DNA of 64,000 nucleotides from Streptomyces sp. BA2 (GTDB taxonomy: Bacteria > Actinomycetota > Actinomycetes > Streptomycetales > Streptomycetaceae), in contig NZ_WSRO01000002.1 of assembly GCF_009769735.1 (NCBI RefSeq), forward strand, positions 1,426,001 through 1,490,000. Reading direction: 5' to 3'. Position 1 is the first letter of the stretch; each line of letters opens with the position of its first letter. Positions 17,206 to 26,091 of this stretch are shown here, one piece after another. The notes beneath the pieces are model-generated. The model was not told the DNA's origin. It ran no database searches and saw only the letters and a list, made by a program, of their open reading frames with translations. Position numbers and translations under genes: made by a program.

Positions 17206-18191
17206 GACGCCTCCTCGATGAAGCTGAGGTCGGCCGCGTCCCGCGTGGTCATCCCCCGTGCGATCACGCCGGCGCGGGCGAAGAAGTCGATGGTGCCCTG
17301 GACGTTGCGGCGCGTCAGGGCCGCCGCGTCGAAGAGCTTCGCGTCGCGGTAGCGCCGTGCGGTCGTCGCCACGTCCTCCTGGTCCTCGTCCGGCAGATAC
17401 TTCTTCGACAGTTCCACCAGGTGCCGCGGGTCGGCGTTGATCTTGCCGTGCTCCCGCACCAGGGCGGTGACGAACTCCTGCGCCACCTCCCGGTGTCGGG
17501 TGAGGAAAGCGGCGTTCGCGTACACGGTCTGCGGATGCAGGTCCGGCAGGCTCTCGGCGAAGTCGACGACCTTGGTGAGCCCGGTGGCGCCCGACGACTC
17601 CAGGGAGACCGCGTCGGAGATCTCCAGCGGCGTCGCGTCGATCTCCCCCGAGGCCAGGGCCTGCGCGCGCACGTCCGAGCCACCGATGGTCAGGTAGTCG
17701 GGGCGCTTGCCCGCACCGCACTCGGCGTCCACCCAGTCCTTGGCGATGGCGGTCGCCACCGCGCCCTCGCTGAAGATGCCGAACGGGCGGCCGTTCAGGT
17801 CGTCGCAGGACGAGACGGCGGAACTGCCGTACAGCGCCCACTGGTTGCCGACGACATCGGCGATGATCTTGATGGGGGCGTTCTGTTCGATGGCGCTCAA
17901 CGCGGGGCCCGTCGCCTCGGCCGAGATCGCGTAGTCGCCCTTGGCCAGCCCCTCGACGGCCAGTTCGGGCTCCGCCAGTTCCACGACGTCGACCTCGTGC
18001 CCCTGGTCGCGGAGGGTGTCTACGGCCGCGAGGAGCGGCACGGTCGTGAGGTCCGGTTCGATGAGCGCCACGGTGAACGAGAGCTTCCCGTCCGCGCGGA
18101 TGTGGGTGCCAGGGCCGCCACAGGCGGTCGCGGTGACGACGGACAGGAGCGCGACAGCGGCGAGCCGTTTCACGCGGGTCCAGTCATGCAT
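17202..18191 (-). CDS. ABC transporter substrate-binding protein (NMT1/SsuA/TauA-like)
   Basis: 329 aa. Short basic N-terminus, hydrophobic VALLSVVTATACGG with a Cys that may be lipidated although the lipobox is imperfect (Ala at -3). The fold shows features of the NMT1/taurine class (FTVALIEPDLTTVPLLAAVD, YAISAEATGPALSAIE, GGSDVRAQALASGEIDA). ATG 18191 has GGGGGAG five bases upstream; an upstream ATG at 18215 is less likely. First gene of a five-gene operon in which all junctions overlap by 4 bp. A LacI-type palindrome at 18279-18294 lies just downstream of its predicted promoter. Ligand unknown; sulfonate, riboflavin-like precursors or aromatic acids are possible for the class. Confidence 0.85.
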   Translation of the reverse strand: MHDWTRVKRLAAVALLSVVTATACGGPGTHIRADGKLSFTVALIEPDLTTVPLLAAVDTLRDQGHEVDVVELAEPELAVEGLAKGDYAISAEATGPALSAIEQNAPIKIIADVVGNQWALYGSSAVSSCDDLNGRPFGIFSEGAVATAIAKDWVDAECGAGKRPDYLTIGGSDVRAQALASGEIDATPLEISDAVSLESSGATGLTKVVDFAESLPDLHPQTVYANAAFLTRHREVAQEFVTALVREHGKINADPRHLVELSKKYLPDEDQEDVATTARRYRDAKLFDAAALTRRNVQGTIDFFARAGVIARGMTTRDAADLSFIEEAS

Positions 18192-18278
18192 GATCTCCCC
18201 CTTCGGTTCCTCCACTTGCTTCGGTCACTTGCTCGGGTCGACTTCTCGTTCTCGTCACGTTCTCCAAGGTCATCGCCT

Positions 18279-18294
18279 AGGAAAACGTCTTCCT
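18279..18294. promoter_or_regulatory. LacI-type operator of the ABC/amidohydrolase operon
   Basis: AGGAAAACGTCTTCCT, palindromic at 7 of 8 pairs with a central CG. It lies 7 bp after the predicted -10 of the leftward operon and matches a second site at 18406. Confidence 0.65.
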
Positions 18295-18301
18295 TTCTCG
18301 G

Positions 18302-18332
18302 ATGGTAGCGAGCCGGTCCGGGGCAACGTCAA
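18302..18332 (-). promoter_or_regulatory. Predicted promoter of the ABC/amidohydrolase operon
   Basis: Minus strand TTGACG (18327-18332), 19 bp, TACCAT (18302-18307). The spacing is long but the elements are recognisable, and the operator lies directly downstream. Confidence 0.45.
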
Positions 18333-18374
18333 GGGGTCAACTCAGGCCACCGACATGGCCGTTGTGTCGCACCG

Positions 18375-18404
18375 TTGCACACTCGCCGCTCCCTGTGCCA
18401 TGTT
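18375..18404 (+). promoter_or_regulatory. Predicted promoter of the LacI gene at 18435
   Basis: TTGCAC (18375-18380), 18 bp, CATGTT (18399-18404). The operator at 18406-18421 begins 2 bp later, so the gene is probably autoregulated. Confidence 0.4.
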
Positions 18405-18405
18405 G

Positions 18406-18421
18406 AGGCAAACGTTTCCCT
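18406..18421. promoter_or_regulatory. LacI-type operator of the regulator gene
   Basis: AGGCAAACGTTTCCCT, palindromic at 7 of 8 pairs and the same type as 18279-18294 (consensus AGGnAAACGTTTnCCT). Centre-to-centre distance between the two sites is 127 bp, compatible with looping across the divergent region. Confidence 0.65.
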
Positions 18422-18434
18422 CTGGGGGTGGGCC

Positions 18435-19460
18435 ATGAGTTCACTGGTGGATGTCGCCCGGGCGGCGGGGGTGGCCGTGGCCACCGCGTCGCGGGTGCTG
18501 AGCGGGTCCGACCATCCCGTCTCGGCGAAGACACGCGCCAAGGTCATCGCGGCGGCCGAGCAGCTGGACTACTCGCCGAGCGCCCTCGCGCGGGCGATGG
18601 TCTCGCCCAACAGCCGCCTCGTGGGAGTACTCGTGAGCGACATCGTCAACCCGTACTTCTCCGTGATCGCCCGCGGTGTGGACGACGTGGCGACCCGGGC
18701 CGGCTACGTGACCATGCTGTCCAACGTCGACCGGAGCACGGCCACGGAGGTCAGCCGGCTGCAGGCGATGCGGGACTACCGCGCCGCGGGGGTCGTCTTC
18801 GCGGGCAGCGGTCACGTCGACGACCCGCAGAGACCGGCCCTGCTCAAGGCCGTCCGCCAGGCGCAGGAGCAGGGCATCCGGGCCGTGTCACTCGCCGACC
18901 GCGACCTCGGCTGCCCGACGATCACCGTCGACAACCACGCCGCCGCCCACGACGTCACGGACCACCTCGTCGCGCTGGGCCACCGCCGGATCGCGTTCGT
19001 CGAGGGGCCGCCCGGCATGACGGTCACCCAGCAGCGGAGGGAGGGCTTCCTCGCCCGCATGCGCGAGGCAGGCCTCGGCGAGAGCGCGCGGTGCGTGCCG
19101 GGCGGCTTCGACCACGAGGCGGGGCACGCCGCGGCCCTGCGGCTCATCGCGCGCCGGCCGCTGCCCGATGCCGTCCTCGCGGCCAATGACGAGGTCGCGG
19201 TCGGCGTGCTCGGCGCCTTGCGTCAGGCGGGCATCGACGTACCGGGCGAGATCTCCGTCGCGGGCATCAATGACCTCCGGGTCGCCCGGCACATCGGACT
19301 GACCACGGTGAGCCTCCCGCTGTACGAGATGGGTTCCCTGGCCGCCCGGCACATCATCGAGTCCGCGCCGGGCTCAGGCGCCGACGGCGGTGCGACCACC
19401 ACGCTCAGCCATCGGCTCGTACCCCGGGAGACCACCGCCCGGCGCCCACCGGAGCGGTGA
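18435..19460 (+). CDS. LacI-family transcriptional regulator of the adjacent ABC operon
   Basis: 341 aa. The N-terminal HTH reads SSLVDVARAAGVAVATASRVLSG; the ligand-binding domain follows with typical LacI strings (VGVLVSDIVNPYFSVIARGV, GHRRIAFVEGPPG, DAVLAANDEVAVGVLGALR, ISVAGINDL). It is transcribed divergently from the five-gene ABC/amidohydrolase operon, and two matching operators occupy the shared intergenic region, so it most likely represses that operon and itself. LacI control of a nitrate/taurine-class importer is unusual, since the family mostly senses sugars. It converges on a CUT1 permease gene, with a long-armed inverted repeat between. Confidence 0.93.
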   Translation: MSSLVDVARAAGVAVATASRVLSGSDHPVSAKTRAKVIAAAEQLDYSPSALARAMVSPNSRLVGVLVSDIVNPYFSVIARGVDDVATRAGYVTMLSNVDRSTATEVSRLQAMRDYRAAGVVFAGSGHVDDPQRPALLKAVRQAQEQGIRAVSLADRDLGCPTITVDNHAAAHDVTDHLVALGHRRIAFVEGPPGMTVTQQRREGFLARMREAGLGESARCVPGGFDHEAGHAAALRLIARRPLPDAVLAANDEVAVGVLGALRQAGIDVPGEISVAGINDLRVARHIGLTTVSLPLYEMGSLAARHIIESAPGSGADGGATTTLSHRLVPRETTARRPPER

Positions 19461-19462
19461 GG

Positions 19463-19510
19463 GCCGGGCAGTGAGAGGGCCGGGCGGTGAGGGGTCGGCT
19501 ACTGCCCGGC
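19463..19510. terminator. Possible bidirectional terminator between convergent genes
   Basis: A perfect 10-bp inverted repeat, GCCGGGCAGT (19463-19472) and its complement (19501-19510), flanks 28 bases. The right arm covers the 3' end of the permease gene. Confidence 0.45.
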
Positions 19511-20371
19511 CAGGCCCGTATGCGCCACGCCGCTGACGATCTGGCGCTGGAAGAAGACGAAGACGACGATCAGGGGCAGCCCCGCCATAAGGCCGCCCGC
19601 CATCAGCTGCGCCCACTGGATCCCGTAGGAGTTCATGACGGTCGCGATGCCGTTCGGCATCGTCATCAGGTCGGGGTTGTTGGTCACCATGTACGGCCAC
19701 AGGAAGTTGTTCCAGGACGCGATGAACGTGAAGATCCCGACGGCCGAGAGCGAGGGCCTGGACAGCGGAAGGACGATGGTGAAGAAGACCCGCCAGCGTC
19801 CGGCCCCGTCGATGTACGCGGCCTCCTCCAGCTCGTGCGGGATCGACTGGAAGAACTTGTAGAGGATGTAGACCATCGCGGCGGGCGCGCACTGCGGCAG
19901 GATCATGCCCCAGTAGGTGTCGACCATCCCCATGGACTGGACGGTCGTGAAGAGCGGGACGCCGAGCACGGCCGGCGACACCATCAGGCCCGCCATCACC
20001 AGGCCGAGCAGCACGTTCTTGCCCCGGAACTCGGTGCGCGCGAAGCCGTACCCGGCGAGCGCGCTGACGAACACCACGATGAAGGTGACGCAGACCGAGA
20101 CGACGACCGAGTTCACGAACCAGTTGGTGATGTTGCCACTCTCGAAGAGCGCCTTCCACGCCTGGCCCGTCCACTCCTCCGGCACCCAGTGGGTGGGCAC
20201 CTCGACGGCCTCTGTCTCCGACTTCAGGGACGTGAACAGGGCCCACAGCAGGGGCGTCATCCACAGTGCGGAGACCAGGACGCCGAGCGCGGTGAGCACG
20301 ATCTGGCTCGGGGTCCACTTCTTCTTGCGGCTCTTGGGGCCGCTTTTCCGTACGACGATGGCCGTGCTCAT
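19499..20371 (-). CDS. CUT1 sugar ABC transporter permease (MalG type)
   Basis: 290 aa, about six membrane segments after a basic N-terminus (KSGPKSRKKKW). The EAA loop reads EEAAYIDGAGRWRVFFTIVLP, as in CUT1 MalG-type permeases. ATG at 20371 overlaps the partner permease stop by 4 bp. Third gene of the binding protein-permease-permease operon controlled by promoter C. No ATPase is encoded, so a shared MsiK-type ATPase is expected to energise it. Confidence 0.92.
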   Translation of the reverse strand: MSTAIVVRKSGPKSRKKKWTPSQIVLTALGVLVSALWMTPLLWALFTSLKSETEAVEVPTHWVPEEWTGQAWKALFESGNITNWFVNSVVVSVCVTFIVVFVSALAGYGFARTEFRGKNVLLGLVMAGLMVSPAVLGVPLFTTVQSMGMVDTYWGMILPQCAPAAMVYILYKFFQSIPHELEEAAYIDGAGRWRVFFTIVLPLSRPSLSAVGIFTFIASWNNFLWPYMVTNNPDLMTMPNGIATVMNSYGIQWAQLMAGGLMAGLPLIVVFVFFQRQIVSGVAHTGLAGQ

Positions 20372-21315
20372 CGCACGCCCTCCTCACGCTTGCGCAGGAG
20401 CCACATCCGGCCGAGGGCGACGGCCGCGATGAGCACGAAGAAGATGATGGAGATCGCCGAGGCGTAGCCCACGCGATAGGCGGTGAAGCCCTCTTCGAGG
20501 GTGTACTGGACGAAGGTCCTGGTGCTCTCCTCAGGGCCGGGGCCGAAGTCCTGCATCACCACGGCCTGGTCGAAGACCTGGAGCGAGGCGAGTATCTGCA
20601 GCGTGATCACGAGGCCGGTGATGTTGCGCAGCATCGGCAGGGTGATGTGCACCATCCGCTGCCAGGCACCGGCGCCGTCGAGCTCGGCGGCCTCGTACAG
20701 ATGCCGTGGGATGTTCTGCAGCGCCGCGAGGAAGAGCAGGAAGCTGAAGCCGACCGTCCACCACAGGGTGGTGATCACGACGGCGAGCAGGGCGGTGGAC
20801 TTCTGGGTCAACCAGGGCGTGTCGAGCCCGAAGACGTGGTTGATCATTCCGGTGGCCGGGTTGAACAGCCACTGCCAGAGGTTCCCCGCGACCGTCGACG
20901 GCAGCAGGAAGGGGGCGAAGAAGCACAGCCGCCACAGCCATTTGGCGCGCTCGATGTGGTGGGCGAGCATCGCGAGGAGGAACGCGAGGACGACGATGCA
21001 GGGCACCACGAGCAGGGTGAAGTACGCGCTGTGGCCGAGCGAGTCCCACAGGAGCGGGCTGTCGAGAGCCTCGCGGTAGTTGTCGAGGCCCACGAAGCGT
21101 TCGCCCGTGCCGGAGATGTTGGCGTCGGTGAAGCTCAGCCACAGGCCGCGGCCGATCGGGAGCAGCACGAACAGCGCGAACAGGACCATGAACGGGGCGA
21201 CGAACCAGCCGCCGTGCTGCACGCGACGGGTCAGCCGGGCCCGCAGCGAATCGGCCTCCGTCGCGGGGACGGACCGTACAGCGGCCGGTGCGACCGCGGT
21301 GTCGACGGCGCTCAT
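20368..21315 (-). CDS. CUT1 sugar ABC transporter permease (MalF type)
   Basis: 315 aa, about six membrane segments; first helix WFVAPFMVLFALFVLLPIGRG and the EAA loop YEAAELDGAGAWQRMVHITLP. Overlaps both neighbours by 4 bp (ATGA). Pairs with the MalG-type product to form the channel of an oligosaccharide importer, probably for arabino-oligosaccharides given the shared operator set. Confidence 0.92.
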   Translation of the reverse strand: MSAVDTAVAPAAVRSVPATEADSLRARLTRRVQHGGWFVAPFMVLFALFVLLPIGRGLWLSFTDANISGTGERFVGLDNYREALDSPLLWDSLGHSAYFTLLVVPCIVVLAFLLAMLAHHIERAKWLWRLCFFAPFLLPSTVAGNLWQWLFNPATGMINHVFGLDTPWLTQKSTALLAVVITTLWWTVGFSFLLFLAALQNIPRHLYEAAELDGAGAWQRMVHITLPMLRNITGLVITLQILASLQVFDQAVVMQDFGPGPEESTRTFVQYTLEEGFTAYRVGYASAISIIFFVLIAAVALGRMWLLRKREEGVR

Positions 21316-22664
21316 GCGGCGGACCCTCCCTCGGTGGCGGAACGGCCTTCCATCGGGTTCTTCATCGCGACCAGCTTTTCGAGTACGTCCTTCATGCGCC
21401 GCGCGGTGGCGTCGGGCTTGGCGGAGCCGACGTTGGAGGAGGCGATGACGGGGCCGATGCGCTGGGCGAGGAGCCCGGTGGATCCCGCGAACCAGGCGGG
21501 CGGCTCGACCGCCATGTGATCCATGGCCGAGACGTACTCGGACTGCGGCTTGAGCGACACATACTTCTTGTCGTCAAGGGTCGGCAGGTAGGCGGGGATG
21601 TGGCCGCCCCGCGCCCAGGCCGTGGCGTTCTTGACGACGTACGCGGCCAGTTGGTGCGCGCCCTCGTTGGTGACACCGCCGCGCTGCGACTGGTGCGGCA
21701 GGACGAAACAGTGCGACTCGGTGTGGGTGGCCGGTTCGCCGAAGACGGGCGGCAGCGGCGTCGCGCCGTACTCGAGCTTCGCGCCGCTGAAGACGGGCAC
21801 CGACCAGTTGCCCTCCCAGGTGAAGGCGGAGCCGTTGACGAAGGACTCGCCGTCGGCGATGCCGATCGCGGTGGAGTAGCCGTCGGTCAGGTGCCGGCGC
21901 AGGAACTCAAGGACCTGGGTGGCCTTGTCCGTGTCGAGGGTGACGTCGCGGCCGTCCGCGCTGAGACAGGTGCCGCCGAGCTGGGTGTAGAAGGAGAGGA
22001 AGAACCACCAGGAGAAGTTCGGCTCGTCGGCCTTGATGCCGATGGTGTGGACGTCACCCTTGACGGCCTTCTTGGCGGCCTTCAGCGCCTTGAACCAGTC
22101 CTCGGGCGAGGTGACCTCGGCCAGATCCCCGCCCGCGTCGAGCAGTCCCGCCTTCTCGCACACGTCCCTGCGGTAGAAGCAGAGCTGGGCGTGGATGTCG
22201 AGGGGAAGGCCGTAGAGCTTGCCGTCGACCACGGCGCGTTTCCACAGCACCGGGTCGAAGTCCGCTTCGCGCACACCGTACTTGGCGAGCAGCCGCACGT
22301 CCCAGGGGTCGAGGAGCTGTCCGGGAGCGAAGCCGGGTATCCGGCCCAGGTGCATCACCGCGAGGTCGGGGGCGCGATTGCCCGAGGCGGCCATCGCGAG
22401 CTTGGTGTAGTACGGATTGCCCCACTGGAGGGTCGAGTCCTTGACGTCGACGCGGGGGTTCGCGGCGCGGAAGGCGTCAAGCATCGCGATCATGTTGGCG
22501 CCGTCGCCGCCGGAGAACAGGTTCCAGTAGCGGACCCGTACGTCCGCGTCCGACGCGATCGCGGATGCGCTGCGGTTCGCGGCGGCGAGTCCGAAGCTGC
22601 CCGCGACGGCGAGCGCTCCGATGCCGCCGAGCACACCTCGTCGGCTCGGGAGGGGTGGTGACAT
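21312..22664 (-). CDS. CUT1 sugar ABC transporter extracellular binding protein, Tat-exported
   Basis: 450 aa family 1 solute-binding protein. The N-terminus has a Tat-like motif (PSRRGVLGGIGALAVAGSFG) and no lipobox Cys, so it may stay membrane-anchored by its signal or be released, which is unusual for a Gram-positive binding protein. Body strings RYWNLFSGGDGANMIAMLDAF, LYGLPLDIHAQLCFYRRD and AFTWEGNWSVPVF fit the family. First gene of the importer operon. Promoter C and tandem operator site C lie immediately upstream. It is divergent from the secreted GH51 at 22939, which carries the same operator, making arabino-oligosaccharides the likely cargo. Confidence 0.9.
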   Translation of the reverse strand: MSPPLPSRRGVLGGIGALAVAGSFGLAAANRSASAIASDADVRVRYWNLFSGGDGANMIAMLDAFRAANPRVDVKDSTLQWGNPYYTKLAMAASGNRAPDLAVMHLGRIPGFAPGQLLDPWDVRLLAKYGVREADFDPVLWKRAVVDGKLYGLPLDIHAQLCFYRRDVCEKAGLLDAGGDLAEVTSPEDWFKALKAAKKAVKGDVHTIGIKADEPNFSWWFFLSFYTQLGGTCLSADGRDVTLDTDKATQVLEFLRRHLTDGYSTAIGIADGESFVNGSAFTWEGNWSVPVFSGAKLEYGATPLPPVFGEPATHTESHCFVLPHQSQRGGVTNEGAHQLAAYVVKNATAWARGGHIPAYLPTLDDKKYVSLKPQSEYVSAMDHMAVEPPAWFAGSTGLLAQRIGPVIASSNVGSAKPDATARRMKDVLEKLVAMKNPMEGRSATEGGSAA

Positions 22665-22678
22665 TGCGGCTCACTTCT

Positions 22679-22713
22679 GTTCGATATTTCGAATGCTGCT
22701 CGCAACTTCGAAC
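22679..22713 (-). promoter_or_regulatory. Tandem 16-bp operator, site C
   Basis: In transcription orientation: GTTCGAAGTTGCGAGC (22698-22713), 3 bp, ATTCGAAATATCGAAC (22679-22694). Spacing 19 bp; begins 3 bp after the -10 of promoter C. Confidence 0.7.
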
Positions 22714-22716
22714 GGG

Positions 22717-22745
22717 ACCGTAAGGTCGAACGCCGTGCACGTCAA
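22717..22745 (-). promoter_or_regulatory. Predicted promoter C (CUT1 importer)
   Basis: Minus strand TTGACG (22740-22745), 17 bp, TACGGT (22717-22722). Same layout as promoters A, B, D and E. Confidence 0.7.
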
Positions 22746-22845
22746 CGGTTCGGACAGAGCCGGTGGTGAAGTCCCCGGAATCACTTGGAAGTTGTTCGAC
22801 ATCGCGAACCCCAGGACGCACCTCGGCCACTTCCTGCGCGATGCG

Positions 22846-22874
22846 TTGACGCGCCGCTCCCCACTGCCTAAGTT
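22846..22874 (+). promoter_or_regulatory. Predicted promoter E (secreted GH51)
   Basis: TTGACG (22846-22851), 17 bp, TAAGTT (22869-22874), divergent from promoter C with 100 bp between the two -35 elements. Confidence 0.65.
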
Positions 22875-22877
22875 GCC

Positions 22878-22912
22878 GTTCGACCTACTGATCAGCGTTC
22901 GAAATACCGCAC
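22878..22912 (+). promoter_or_regulatory. Tandem 16-bp operator, site E
   Basis: GTTCGACCTACTGATC (22878-22893), 3 bp, GTTCGAAATACCGCAC (22897-22912). Spacing 19 bp; begins 3 bp after the -10. Upstream of the secreted GH51. Confidence 0.65.
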
Positions 22913-22938
22913 AAACGTCGCTCAAGACTGGGGTACGC

Positions 22939-25437
22939 ATGGCACGCAGACGATGGAGACTCGGGATCACCCTGGGGGCCCTGCTCGCCGGAACGCTCGC
23001 CGCGGGGCCCACCGCCGCGGCCGAGCCCACCGACTACACCATCGACGTCGACACGACCCGGACCGGCGCGAAGATCGACGACTCGATGTACGGCGTCTTC
23101 TACGAGGACATCAACCGCGCCGCGGACGGCGGCCTCTACGCCGAGCTCGTCCAGAACCGCTCCTTCGAGTACTCCACCGCGGACAACGCCGCCTACAAGC
23201 CGCTGACCTCATGGGACACCTCAGGTGCCGCCAGGGTGGTGAACGACGACGGCCGCCTCAATGCCCGTAACCGCAACTACCTCTCCCTGGACGGCGGTTC
23301 GTCCGTCACCAACTCCGGCTACAACACCGGCATCGCGGTCACCAAGGGCAAGCGCTATGGCTTCTCGGTCTGGGCCCGCACCGGCGGGACAGGGAACGGC
23401 GGGACGGGCAAGGCTCCGCTGACCCTCACCCTGCGCGACTCCTCCGGCGAACTCGCCCCGGCCCGCCGTGTCACCGCGCGCGGCGGCTGGGCGAAGTACA
23501 AGGCCTCCTTCACAGCGGGCCGCACCTCCGCCACCGGCCGGCTCGCGGTCGCCTCCGGCGCCCCCGTCGCGCTCGACGAGATATCGCTCTTCCCGCGCGA
23601 CACTTACAAGGGCCGCGCGAACGGCCTGCGCAAGGACCTCGCCGAGAAGATCGCCGGCCTTGACCCCGGCTTCCTGCGCTTCCCCGGCGGCTGCCTGGTC
23701 AACACCGGCTCCCACGAGGCGTACGACGAGAAGTCCGGCTGGCAGCGCAAGCGCTCCTACCAGTGGAAGGACACCATCGGGCCCGTCGAGCAGCGCGCCA
23801 CGAACGCCAACTTCTGTGGCTACAACCAGAGTTATGGCCTCGGCTACTACGAGTACTTCCAGTTCGCCGAGGACACCGGCGCCATGCCGCTGCCCGTCGT
23901 GCCCGCCCTGGTGACGGGCTGTGGCCAGAACAAGGCCACCGACGATCCGGCCCTCCTCAAGCGGCACATCCAGGACACCCTGGACCTCATCGAGTTCGCC
24001 AACGGCCCGGCGACGAGCGAGTGGGGCAAGAAGCGGGCGGCGATGGGCCACCCGAAGCCCTTCGGCCTCACCCACCTGGCGGTCGGCAACGAAGAGAACC
24101 TCCCCGAGGAGTTCTTCGCCCGCTTCAAGGAGTTCCGGGCGGCCATCGAGGCGAAGTACCCGGACATCACCGTCATCTCCAACTCCGGTCCCGACGACAG
24201 TGGTTCGACCTTCGACAAGGCCTGGCAGCTGGGCCGCGACGCGGACGTCGCCATGGTCGACGAGCACTACTACAACAGCCCGCAGTGGTTCCTGGAGAAC
24301 AACGACCGCTACGACTCCTACGACCGCGAGGGCCCCAAGGTCTTCCTCGGCGAGTACGCCTCGCAGGGCAACAAGTTCTCCAACGCCCTGTCCGAAGCGG
24401 CCTTCATGACCGGCCTTGAACGCAACGCCGACGTCGTCAAGCTCGCCTCGTACGCCCCGCTGCTCGCCAACGAGGACTACGTGCAGTGGAAGCCGAACAT
24501 GATCTGGTACGACAACGACCAGTCATGGGGCTCGGCCAACTACGAGACCCAGAAGCTCTTCATGCGCAACGTCGGCGACGAGGTCGTGCCGTCCACCGCC
24601 TCCGGGACCCCCGCCACGTCCGGCCCCATCACCGGCGCGGTCGGCCTGTCCACCTGGGCGACCAGCGCCGCGTACGACGACGTGAAGGTCACCGGCGAGA
24701 ACGGCGAGACGCTCCTGGCCGACGACTTCTCCGGCGGTGACGGCCGGTGGAGCAAGGCGGCGGACAAGGGCACCTGGACCGTCCAGGACGGCGCCTACGT
24801 CCAGTCCGACGAGGCCGCGGAGAACACCCTGGTCACGGCGGGCGACAAGAGCTGGCAGAACTACGACCTGAACGTGAAGGCCACCAAGAAGTCCGGCAAG
24901 GAGGGCTTCATGGTCGCCTTCGGGGTCAAGGACTCCGGCAACCACTACTGGTGGAACCTGGGCGGCTGGAACAACAGCCAGTCAGCCGTCGAGAAGACCG
25001 TCGACGGTGCGAAGCAGACCATGGTCCAGGACACGACGACCATCGAGACGGGCCGCTCCTACGACCTGCGCGTGGAGGTGCGCGGACGTCAGGTGACGCT
25101 CTTCCTCGACGGCAAGAAATGGGGCTCCTTCACGGACGACAAGCCCGCCGAGCCGTTCCGCCAGGTCGTCACGCGTGACAAGGCCACCGGTGACCTCATC
25201 GTCAAGGTCGTCAACGCGCAGGGGTCGGATGCGCGCACCAAGATCGCCCTGGGCTCGGGCACGAAGGCGGGGCCGAGCGCAAAGGTGACCACGCTCGCCG
25301 CCGACCCGGCAGCCGAGAACACGAAGGACGCGACGCCGGTCAAGCCGGTGGCCTCGACGTTCAAGGGCGTGTCCGACTCGTTCTCGTACACCTTCCCGGC
25401 GAATTCGATCACCTTCATGAGGATCGGGACCGACTGA
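22939..25437 (+). CDS. Secreted multidomain GH51 alpha-L-arabinofuranosidase
   Basis: 832 aa, much longer than intracellular GH51 enzymes. A Sec signal ([21 protein letters not shown]) is followed by the start of the GH51 barrel ([22 protein letters not shown]), an inserted carbohydrate-binding-like beta domain at about residues 85-220, then the rest of the barrel. The acid/base is Glu385 in AVGNEENLP and the nucleophile Glu472 in [11 protein letters not shown] concanavalin-like beta-sandwich at about 590-730 ([36 protein letters not shown]) looks like another sugar-binding module, followed by a C-terminal all-beta region. ATG 22939 has only a weak upstream ribosome site. Promoter E and operator site E control it. 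Probably debranches arabinan or arabinoxylan outside the cell. Confidence 0.92.
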   Translation: MARRRWRLGITLGALLAGTLAAGPTAAAEPTDYTIDVDTTRTGAKIDDSMYGVFYEDINRAADGGLYAELVQNRSFEYSTADNAAYKPLTSWDTSGAARVVNDDGRLNARNRNYLSLDGGSSVTNSGYNTGIAVTKGKRYGFSVWARTGGTGNGGTGKAPLTLTLRDSSGELAPARRVTARGGWAKYKASFTAGRTSATGRLAVASGAPVALDEISLFPRDTYKGRANGLRKDLAEKIAGLDPGFLRFPGGCLVNTGSHEAYDEKSGWQRKRSYQWKDTIGPVEQRATNANFCGYNQSYGLGYYEYFQFAEDTGAMPLPVVPALVTGCGQNKATDDPALLKRHIQDTLDLIEFANGPATSEWGKKRAAMGHPKPFGLTHLAVGNEENLPEEFFARFKEFRAAIEAKYPDITVISNSGPDDSGSTFDKAWQLGRDADVAMVDEHYYNSPQWFLENNDRYDSYDREGPKVFLGEYASQGNKFSNALSEAAFMTGLERNADVVKLASYAPLLANEDYVQWKPNMIWYDNDQSWGSANYETQKLFMRNVGDEVVPSTASGTPATSGPITGAVGLSTWATSAAYDDVKVTGENGETLLADDFSGGDGRWSKAADKGTWTVQDGAYVQSDEAAENTLVTAGDKSWQNYDLNVKATKKSGKEGFMVAFGVKDSGNHYWWNLGGWNNSQSAVEKTVDGAKQTMVQDTTTIETGRSYDLRVEVRGRQVTLFLDGKKWGSFTDDKPAEPFRQVVTRDKATGDLIVKVVNAQGSDARTKIALGSGTKAGPSAKVTTLAADPAAENTKDATPVKPVASTFKGVSDSFSYTFPANSITFMRIGTD

Positions 25438-25453
25438 GCCCAAACAGCATCAT

Positions 25454-25478
25454 GCCTGGTCAAACGGGTTTGCCAGGC
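25454..25478 (+). terminator. Hairpin after the secreted GH51
   Basis: Arms GCCTGG/CCAGGC and CAAAC/GTTTG form one stem interrupted by a single bulged T, closing on a 2-3 base loop. It starts 16 bp after the stop codon. Confidence 0.6.
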
Positions 25479-25532
25479 TGTTCGGGGGGTTCGGTTGGCG
25501 GGCGGGGACAGGGCAATGACAGGATGAGGACC

Positions 25533-26030
25533 ATGACAATCAAGGCTTATTTCGACATCACCATCGACGGCAAGCCCGAAGGCCGCATCACGTTCAACCT
25601 CTTCGACGACGTCGTGCCGAAGACCGTGGAGAACTTCCGCGCGCTCGCCACCGGCGAGAAGGGCTTCGGTTACGCGGGTTCGAAGTTCCACCGCGTCATC
25701 CCGGACTTCATGCTCCAGGGCGGCGACTTCACCGCCGGCAACGGCACGGGCGGCAAGAGCATCTACGGCGAGAAGTTCGCCGATGAGAACTTCCAGCTCA
25801 AGCACACCAAGCCGGGCCTGCTCTCGATGGCCAACGCCGGCCCCGACTCGAACGGCTCGCAGTTCTTCATCACCACGGTCGTCACCAGCTGGCTCGACGG
25901 CAAGCACGTGGTCTTCGGTGAGGTCGCGGACGAGGACAGCCTGGCCCTCGTCAAGAAGATCGAGAGCTTCGGCTCGCAGTCGGGCGCCACCAAGGCCGAG
26001 GTCGCCATCGCCGCCTCCGGCACGCTCTAA
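25533..26030 (+). CDS. Cyclophilin-type peptidyl-prolyl cis-trans isomerase
   Basis: 165 aa, single-domain cytosolic cyclophilin accelerating prolyl isomerisation during folding. Hallmarks: [20 protein letters not shown] (catalytic Arg in FHR), [17 protein letters not shown], and [12 protein letters not shown] with the Trp linked to cyclosporin binding. No signal peptide or extra domain. ATG 25533 is favoured, with AGGA eight bases upstream; ATG 25524 adds three residues. Stands alone between hairpins. Confidence 0.95.
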   Translation: MTIKAYFDITIDGKPEGRITFNLFDDVVPKTVENFRALATGEKGFGYAGSKFHRVIPDFMLQGGDFTAGNGTGGKSIYGEKFADENFQLKHTKPGLLSMANAGPDSNGSQFFITTVVTSWLDGKHVVFGEVADEDSLALVKKIESFGSQSGATKAEVAIAASGTL

Positions 26031-26054
26031 CACCTGGCACCTGCCCCCCGGCAT

Positions 26055-26082
26055 GAGCCCCCGCCTCCCAGGGCGGGGGCTC
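26055..26082 (+). terminator. Terminator after cyclophilin gene
   Basis: Perfect 11-bp stem GAGCCCCCGCC / GGCGGGGGCTC with a 6-base loop, 24 bp after the stop. Confidence 0.8.
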
Positions 26083-26091
26083 ACCCGCCCC

